The position numbers and the translations under genes were made by a program. A model generated the notes under the pieces. The model did not search any database, was not told where the DNA came from, and was given only the letters and a program-made list of their open reading frames with translations. Positions 50,801-64,000 of a stretch of 64,000 nucleotides of DNA are shown one piece after another. This DNA comes from Atrichornis clamosus (lineage: Eukaryota > Chordata > Aves > Passeriformes > Menuridae): the NCBI GenBank assembly GCA_013400975.1, contig WBMZ01004771.1, positions 186,001 to 250,000 on the forward strand, written 5' to 3'. How positions within the stretch are numbered: position 1 is the stretch's first letter; each line of letters opens with the position of its first letter.

Positions 50801-50885
50801 GTGCTCATCTCTACCGCAGTTTCACTGATTTCTTAGTAAAAGAAGAAATTTCAGAGCCAGGAAAATAAAACACCTCTCCCATTAA
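47813..50885. other. Intergenic, possible further MCM3-like scraps
   Basis: No live gene is recognised. A 42-bp minus-strand piece at 48,970-49,011 faintly resembles the first MCM3 exon (see findings). Two overlapping plus-strand frames at about 50,060-50,340 and a minus-strand frame over the same bases have no recognisable family. Confidence 0.4.
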
Positions 50886-51247
50886 GACAGGTTGAGGTAT
50901 GATTGCTTAGCCTGGAGAAGAGAAGGCTCCAGGGTGACCTTAGTGCAGCCTTTTAATTTATAAAGGTGGCTTAGGAAAGATGGAGAGAGGGTTTTTGTCA
51001 GGGTCTGTAGTGAGAGGACAAGGGGCAGTGGTTTTAAAGTGAAAGAGGGTAGATTAAGCTTGGACATAAGGAAGGTGTTTTTAATTATGGGGGTGGTGGA
51101 ACACTGGAACAGGTTACCCAGGGAAGTTCTGGCTCTCTTTAAATCTTCAAGAACAGGTTGGATAGGGCTCTGAGCAACCTGGTTTAGTGGAAGGCATGAG
51201 ACTGGATTAAAGGTCCCTTCCAACCCAAACAATTCTCTAATTCTACG
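50886..51247 (+). mobile_element. CR1 LINE 3' fragment, plus orientation
   Basis: About 360 bp of typical CR1 3' sequence ends in AAGGTCCCTTCCAACCCAAA and then the ATTCT-type terminus. It includes the usual phrase about a lone ACACTGGAACAGGTTACCCA. It is 5'-truncated, moderately diverged and intergenic. Confidence 0.9.
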
Positions 51248-54200
51248 AAATACTAATCCAGTGTGGTTTTAAAATATTTTTTGAGGGCTAAAACCACCCA
51301 TGTTATTCAGGAGGAAACTGGAGGGCTGGTTACCAAGACAGCCTATGCTTCATTCATCAGAAGCAGAGATTACTATCCAGAACTAGCATTTAGGATAGTT
51401 TCTATCTGTCATGTTTCTCTCGCTTGCAGAGCTGCAGTTAAATAAATAAGATTAGCTAAGATATATGCAGTTCTTCAAGGCTCTGCCAGAGATTCTGTAG
51501 GTCTTACACTGCTGACCTATTAGAGTTTCCTCCTGCTTTCTGTTTGCACTAATCCACTGGAAACTCAGCCCTGGAGACCTGCCTCACCGACCCCCACATT
51601 CATTAAGAATAATTGTTGATACTGTACAATGGAATAGCACCAGCACAATTAAAACAGCTCTTTCTCATCACGGAGCTTTTGTGGGGTTGGCAGAGAGTCC
51701 TAACGAGATCCCTGAGCCCATCCATCACCCTCTGCAGCCCCTCCATCTGGTTCCGTCCCCCGTGGCTGTGTGCCAGTCTGACACTGTGTGGCACGCACAA
51801 GCACTACAGCAGCCAGCGCCACACACAGCCGGGGGACACGTCCCTCGGCTTCACTGCCAGCTCCTTAGGCTTGGCACCTTACAGATGTTTTCTCCTTCCT
51901 CCCTATTTTCCTCCCTTTTATTCTTCTTCCTCCCGCACCAGACTCCCTGTGAGGAATGGTTTTCATTTAATCCAAGCATGTTTGGCAAGAGGTTCCTTTT
52001 GTCCCACCCAGGAGTCAAGGGAATTTTGAGGTCTCATTGAGCAATAAATAAATATTTGAGTCATATTTCTATGCACCCATTGTGGCGGCCTGGTTACCCA
52101 TCTTGAGCTTCCTGCCTTTGGAATCTGATGGAGAGAACAGTGAGAAGACACCTACTTCTCAAAGCCACTCTTCATGTCAGCTCTTCATTGTGCCAAGAAT
52201 GAATATGAATAATTTATCTTGGGAAAGGAGAAACACTGGGTCCAGGCAACTGAATAAAAATATAAATACTGTCAGCTTTCAACAAAAATTGATCTTCACT
52301 GAGTATGACAGTCACAGGCAAGAGAAGAGAAAATAATTCTATACACAGAATACAATTAATAGTGAGTTTTTGTGGAACCACCAGAGCTGCTGTTCCAACA
52401 GCCACACCTATAGGTAGAGGTAGTGGTCAGCAAGGGGTGCCAAGGGAATCCTTAAAAATCTTGCTGCCATGGAAGTGATGCTGCTAGGGAGATGGTCCAG
52501 CAGCACTGAGGGCCTGAGCAAAATCACCAAGGGCGACTGCCCAAGCAGGACAGATTTACATTCATTCCGCAGTGGCAAATCCCATCATCTGCTCATGGCT
52601 TGGAAAAAAGGGAGAACACGGGAGCTTCGCCTGGGTTTGCAGCTTTGACTCACTCTGTGCACAGGAGAAAGTGGTTCCATGTGACGTGTGCTTACGGTGA
52701 CATAAAATGTGTTTGTACCTGGGCAGCAGAGCGTGGTGTAGAGTGCCCCGAGCTAGCGACGACCTGAGCCCGCGCAGTGCTCTGCCACCAAGGGCTTCAG
52801 GGATTAGTCACTGGCCACGCGGGACAGGACGTCAGGCTGTGCCAGGGGGCCCACTGCAACTCGAGTCACGGACAGCAGCCCCAGTGAGAGCGAGAACAGG
52901 GTGTGCACACACCTGACAGATCCAGCAGAGCTCCAGTTAGCAAATGTATCACACCAAGAGGCAGAGCATGTCCAAGCACATTAAGCTTGCACTTTCCAAA
53001 GAGAAGAGAGCTCTGTTTCCAGGTCCCTGCCTCTATTCTTTATTCATATTTAGAGGTAGCCATGGTGACTAATCAGACAGGAGATTTATGTCAGGCTTGG
53101 TGACTACTGTAATATATATATAATATATAGATATATAATACACATGCCTGCTTTAGAACAGCACTTTCCTGATAGGGAGATGGACATATTTTGACTTGGC
53201 CTATAGCCCTTCACTTCCCCTTCATGCAGTGAATGCTATCCTGTAGCCTGTAGACCTTTTTGCTCAGGTTGGAGCCAATTGACTGGAGCATTCAAAAAAT
53301 TAAATATTTTTCTTTCCCCTCTTAGGAGAGTGGAGCAGAGATGTGCCCTAGACAGACCAGCTCACGGTGAATGAGATTCTTCTTAAAGTAATTCTGCTTC
53401 TCTCTGCCCCTACTGCACCCTACCCCTAGCCCAGCATGATGCACATCCTGCCTCCAGACACACTTCTTCCTCTCCTGGATGTGAGGGTTGGAGGCAAGTA
53501 AGCCCATCTGTGTCAAATCCAAAGGCAGCCACTGCATCATCTTCTGCTCTGCTTTATGTCTCATAAACATATATTAACGAGTCCCTCCATAAACCCTTCC
53601 ACAACTACTGTTGTGCTGTAGCAAACTTTCTTCTGGCCTGGTATTTGCAAATGAAGCCCAAGGGAATTTGGCACAGTAGCAGCTTATCTACACAACTCTT
53701 GGGTGGTTGTAGAACTGACATTTCCCTCCATTGCCAGTATCGAAGGAAGTGAGAACAGGCAACCTGCAACCTACAGAACAACATTGGTTTGTCTCTAATT
53801 TTCTCCTCATCCAATAAATGCCTCAGAGACTACCTGCAAAGCAGGAGTATTTGTGCATGGTCTTGCACTTAAAAACATATCCAAATTATAATTGAATACT
53901 TTCCTCCAAAACCAAGATAATAGAGTTTGGGAAAATAATGGTTTAGGTGAACGTCTGCTAGAGACAGGCAAGCTGTCTGGCAATAAATTCTTTTGGGAAA
54001 CACAGCTCGATACTCTTGCTGAAGGGGAACAAGTGAAATTACAAGATAGGGAAAAGTAATGTGTCTTGAGAGGTTAAATGCGAAAGCTTGATTGCTCCTC
54101 TCAATTATCCCAATCTTACTTTGTGAAATTCACCATTTGAGAAGTGCTTATTTCCAAATTATACTGAGATGAGCAAGAGGATAAGGCAGTGCAATTACTA

Positions 54201-54270
54201 AATGAAAACCAACCCTTTTATATAATACATGCAACCCGACTGATTGAGTACAACAAACTCCGTACACATT
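51248..54270. other. Intergenic, nothing recognised
   Basis: A CpG-richer patch of about 230 bp lies at 52,690-52,930, and an AT-rich simple stretch at about 53,111-53,143. Open frames show no domain. I see no gene. Confidence 0.45.
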
Positions 54271-54274
54271 TGAA

Positions 54275-57200
54275 ATATCATGAAAATAGTGTCTTTAATA
54301 TACAGTTTATATACTTACAATACACGGTTTAAATTTGTTCATATACATTACGGGGATATTTATTTGCACCTGGTTTAAATAATAATCTGCCTTCAGTCTT
54401 TTACACAAAAGCCCAAAACAGCACAGAATTCCACAAAACCCATGCTTCGTTTTATAACGGAAATGTCCTAAGCCAAAGTTTTGGGGCTTTTTATTTTTTT
54501 TTCCCGTGTTACTTTTTTGACATACCCAAAGTGAATCTAAAGAGCTAAGAACGAACATATTTTTAATATAATTCAGAAGATTGTCCAAGTCAAGAGAATC
54601 ACTCTGCAGATTTTCACACTGAAAATTTGGTTATTACACACAAAAACTGTGAAGTCTGAACAACTCCTGGACTATTAGGAGTATAAGACATAACAAAACG
54701 AAGAGTCATTTATTGCTAGGTCTCAACAAGGGGCCTGCCCTTCCCCACTGCCCTGCCAGCCCTAATACCACAAATAAAAAGGACGATCCCTCATGCCGAT
54801 TTCACCTGTACCTTCTGGCTTGTATATAGGAACGCTGCCATTTCAGAGCATCAGAAAGAGTGGCCAGGAGAGCTGGGCTGAGCCATAGTCCTCTCATAGG
54901 GCTGGTGTTTGGCTTTTAAGTAAATGGTGCAACCCCCTGCCTGGCCCGCAGGCAGGACCTGGCTGGCCTGTGTTGCAGGCAGGCAACCCGCCGGGCAGCG
55001 CGCACGTAGCTGGTGCCAGCACAATTTGTTTAGTGGGAGGACAATCAAGAAGCTGATTCAAGACAAGAGCATAGGAGAAAACAATTATTTATAGGCAGGT
55101 TTGAAACACGACAGGTTTTCAGGCAGCTTCGCTATTCACGCTGTTTCCCTCAAAGTTGTTGTGGAATGAGGTTCATGTAAGTAGCAAGTAAAACGGTTGT
55201 ATTAGCAAATACACAGTAATACACAGTAACTTCAAACCCTTGCTTCTAGCTGAAAAGAATACTTCAAAATACATTTCCCTTCTAAATTTGGATGGACCAA
55301 ATGTTTTCTGTCTAAGTCTCTAGCCGTAGGCAATTTTTACAATATGGCAAGGATAAGAATGCAAATATCCACTCTGAGTGGCTGTCAACACAGCTTTGGT
55401 TTAGCCAGGCAGGCAGCAAGACAAAGGATCTTAATCCTAGGCACAAAGAGTGCTTGAAAGAAACTAGCATTTCCCCTCAAGTTTCCTCTCCATCCCTGCC
55501 CTGTCCAATTCTGTGTCCACCTCCAGAAAAGCCTCCATGCCAGAAACCAGCTTTCACTGCTGCAGGCAGCATCAGTCCTCGTGCTGACCCATGACGGTTG
55601 CATAGAAAGGATGTGTTCCCTGGTGCAGGACAAAGAGACAGCTCCTACAGAATGACATGCCCTATTTTTTGCTACCAAAACCTCCAGACAAACAAAAAGC
55701 CCAAGGATAACACACAGCTCAGACCCTGATAACCAAATAAACCCCAAAGGTCTTACACGTATTTAATTTGAGGAAAGAAATCCCAGGTTAGGATTGGCCT
55801 ATTTTAGCAGACTGCCTCCAAAATACAAGTGGTTTTAGGTCCACTCTGGCACAATGCTCAATGGTTACATCTCTCTTAATAGACAAAATGGGCCAGAGCT
55901 TGCTCTCAGGCCCCAAGGACAATCAACAGAACTCCCATTAGCACATTTGAACTTCACTACTGTCCAAAAACCAGATAGGTTTGCCCCACTGCTGACCTCC
56001 CTGCTGTGCCTGGAAGTTGCCATAGCCTGGCTACCTATTGAAAGGTATCCCTTTCCATAACCCAGGATCCAAAGGCCAAGCCACAACCCTCCAGCTGCCC
56101 AGTTTGCTCATCACTCTCCTGATTTAACCACAGCAGATACTTCAGTCCAGCTTGGGCATCTCAGCAGATAGATCGACACCATAGTCATACAATTCACACA
56201 ACACAAATGTTAGGAACACCTAAATCCCAAAAACTGGCTTGGAAAATGAAGGCGATGAGTGGCTAAGGGCAAAATAAAAGGTTAACTAATAATACATTAT
56301 GCATAAAAATAAGTAAGCAGTGCCAAGCCAGAACATGACAACTGGAAGGCCATCAATAGCAGGTTTGCAGTTAGAGGTTTTTAGCTGTACTTTGGTGCAC
56401 AGGCTCAGCTCCTGCAATCAATGCACATTTCTGGGCCTTTCAGTGGGCCAGCAGCAGTTTGGTTTATGCACGTGATGTTACTGCAGCACAGTGAATGCAA
56501 ACTGCACCAGGCTGTTTGCAAAAACTGCTCCAGGCAGGTAAGCAGAGATAGAATAGGTTTGACCCATGGTCAAACATCCCTACTTTCTCAGGGATGTTAA
56601 TATCCTGGGGGCTGTTAGCAGTATTTAATGTTAATATTACCAAGACTGCCATATTTTCTTTTTTTTTTTTCCTTTTCTTTCTCTTTAAAAAAAAAATATT
56701 TTAGGATTTTTTACCAAGATTTAACAAGCTGAGCATAAGAATGAGAAGTACCTGACACTAAAGATTTTGCCCTTTCATATTTGAGCACTCATTTGACATG
56801 GTGAGAGTTAAAAGGCAATTGATTTCAACTTGCATGTGTCTACCAACAAGCATACACATCTGAACAGTATTCAAATTTGACCTAGTCTTACTTGCAGCTA
56901 AAATATTTTAGGATACTAATTAAAAGGCATTTGGAGAAAGCTATTGATCTGTTGCTTGAAGTCAATACATTGTGAAAAAGAGGATTATGAACCCTTGGGG
57001 TTTTTCTGTTGGGATATTTGTTGGCTTTCTAGTACCCACAACAATTGGGCTTTGCCCTCTGGTTGGGAACTGGTGGTTTGCATTATTGCAAGACAAATAA
57101 TGCATCTTGGCTTCAGCATGGCGACATGACATGGAATTTGTCCCAACAACAGAAAGCTCTATTTGCTAACAAATTCTTTTTAATAAGTCAATAAGCTTGA

Positions 57201-58934
57201 GAAGATAGGCAAAACCAGCTTCCCATTTTTGTCCCTGCTCTGTATTTTCTCTTGATGCTCCCACTACGTGCCCTACAATGGAGAGGTAATTTTGTACATT
57301 AAAAAGGTAAACAAGGCAGGTGATGGTGTCCCCTGGCCACGGCTCTGCTCAGCTGCAAGTGAAGGTGAAGTTGCTCTAGCATCCCTGCCTCTGACCACCT
57401 GAGGATCCTGGGCACACACACCTGCTGAGGAGGGACACCACAGACTGTTTCCTGAGGACCTCCACAAATCCTTGAATCCAGTATACAAAGGCAGGGGGAT
57501 CCTGGGGTTATATAGACACATTTCAGAGGGCTGTGCCAACTAGAAGAAATCCGCAAAGGACTATCAAAAGTCAATCCTATTCCTAGCCTTTTGAGCAGTT
57601 AAATTTGAGAGGTCTCCAGGGGCAGACTAATGCCCACTTACCATCTCTGTGCTCCCTTTTAACTGCTACTTCCGTGTGACATCTATTGCAGAGACTTTTT
57701 GCAGCTGGGCAACTGAATTAGCACATCCTTTAATGCTACAGCCCCTCTCACTTTGACACCCACATCCTCCTAGACCACTGCAGACAAGACAGGTGAACTG
57801 AAAGCATCACAACAACTTCCTGTGGCATGGCCCAAAACCTCACTTGGCCCATTCTCAGCAGCGTGCCACACTCCATTTCTGATCCCTCCCGCCTGGCCAA
57901 TGCTGTATTTCAAAGGCACGCTACGGGAGTACCACCACCTTCCCACACAGATCCGACCGCAGGAGTAGGAGAGCAGACCGAGCGCGTTTTCAGCTGATCC
58001 GCACAGCAGCAGGGGGAACACAAGGGGCTGTTACCTTCCACCACAGCACAGCTCCTGCATGGGCTGTGCTAGCAGGCTGCTGCAGCAGGCAGGATCTGCT
58101 GAGAAAAGAGTCTGTGCACTGAACTGCCTTTCCCATGAGAAAGCTGCAGGACCAGAAGTCATGCTATTTACTCCACTCATCCGACTACAAAAGCAACTTT
58201 TGAAATCTACAGGTCATAAACTTTTAATTGGCATGGGCAGAGTGGCTCAGTAGAAAATCCCCCTTCTCCCTCCCCTCTGGGTAACAAACTAAGCATGACT
58301 CTTGGTTTAAAAACATTTAACTCTTTTTGCTCAAAGTAACATGGAAAATACATCCACGTTACAGATAGTCAGGAAGATACTGTTAATAAAAATAATGCTG
58401 CAAGAGTAGTGTATTAGTGGCACTTCACAGCAATTCTTAACATTTTCAGATGTAGTGTCAAAACAATGCTTTTGTATATCTGAACATGCTTCTTGTTAAC
58501 AGAAATGGAAGAAAGTCACAGCATGTTGCCAAATATTATGTGAACAGAAATAATCCCGTAAGAAATGCTTTTTTTTTGCAGTTAACATAAAACTGTAAAC
58601 TGGATTGGTGTGTGTCTTTCAGCATCAAATTGTTCAGTAATAAATACGACTAAGTCTTAACAGACTACAGAGTAAAAGTTCCCTTAGTGTCCAGTTTTTA
58701 GCAGCTGTTGAATGTTCAGGGATGCACAAAGGCACACCTCTGCAGATTCTCTACCTTTATTATTGACATAGAAAAAAAAAAATCCATTCACCACTCAAAA
58801 ATGTTTATCTGCATAGTAAGAATTTTTCTACTACTATTTACAAGAATGGTTTTTAGTGCAAAAAACAGGAAGTGATGTATTAGCTCAAGTGTATTGAGCA
58901 CACCTCACACAGTTTCACTAAAAACTAGCCAGCG
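54275..58934 (-). other. GAREM1: GAREM1 3' UTR, possibly long
   Basis: Downstream of the GAREM1 stop on the minus strand there is no other gene or recognisable mobile element for 4.6 kb. A proximal AATAAA (plus-strand TTTATT at 58,756-58,761) lies about 175 bases past the stop. A cluster of AATAAA/ATTAAA signals at about 54,293-54,714 could mark a distal end. How far the transcript really extends cannot be told from sequence. Confidence 0.35.

Positions 58935-64000
<5,066 letters not shown>

Overview
The window is vertebrate nuclear DNA, and almost certainly avian. It carries four truncated CR1 LINE copies, a short LTR with a 6-bp target-site duplication, low CpG content, small exons with canonical GT/AG borders, and an exon order matching known vertebrate genes. 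The gene order fits the conserved block (RNF138) - MEP1B - GAREM1 that I know from human 18q12. No prokaryotic-type operons, CRISPR arrays or rRNA/tRNA genes were seen.

Region 1 (1-8.8 kb): the first ~450 bases look like the 3' end of an upstream plus-strand gene (a polyadenylation signal at 429; RNF138 is a guess from synteny). Intergenic DNA with two CR1 copies follows. Region 2 (8,795-35,350): a complete MEP1B (meprin beta) gene on the plus strand in 15 coding exons. I could join all of them with consistent phase into a 759-residue astacin metalloprotease: signal peptide, propeptide, catalytic domain, MAM, TRAF/MATH, an unusually long Thr/Pro-rich linker, EGF, transmembrane segment and a short tail. 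Intron 4 holds a solo retroviral LTR. The transmembrane exon seems to occur twice, but the copies flank a single N and are an assembly artefact.

Region 3 (35.3-54 kb): nominally intergenic, with degenerate tandem repeats at 35.8-36.9 kb, a second N-flanked overlap at 42.2 kb and a CR1 at 50.9 kb. On the minus strand at 46.1-47.8 kb lie three spliced exon remnants of an MCM3-type replicative helicase gene. The first has a 2-bp insertion that shifts the frame, and the exons that should encode Walker A and B were not found. This looks like a dead intron-containing MCM3 paralogue, and it is the most unusual item in the window.

Region 4 (54-64 kb): the 3' end of GAREM1 on the minus strand. It includes the last two coding exons (proline-rich region and C-terminal SAM domain), a probable long 3' UTR, and introns with a CR1, an old LINE reverse-transcriptase scrap and an (AT)n tract. 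MEP1B and GAREM1 are convergent. They have no evident functional link: one is a secreted or membrane protease of epithelia, the other an adaptor in growth-factor signalling.
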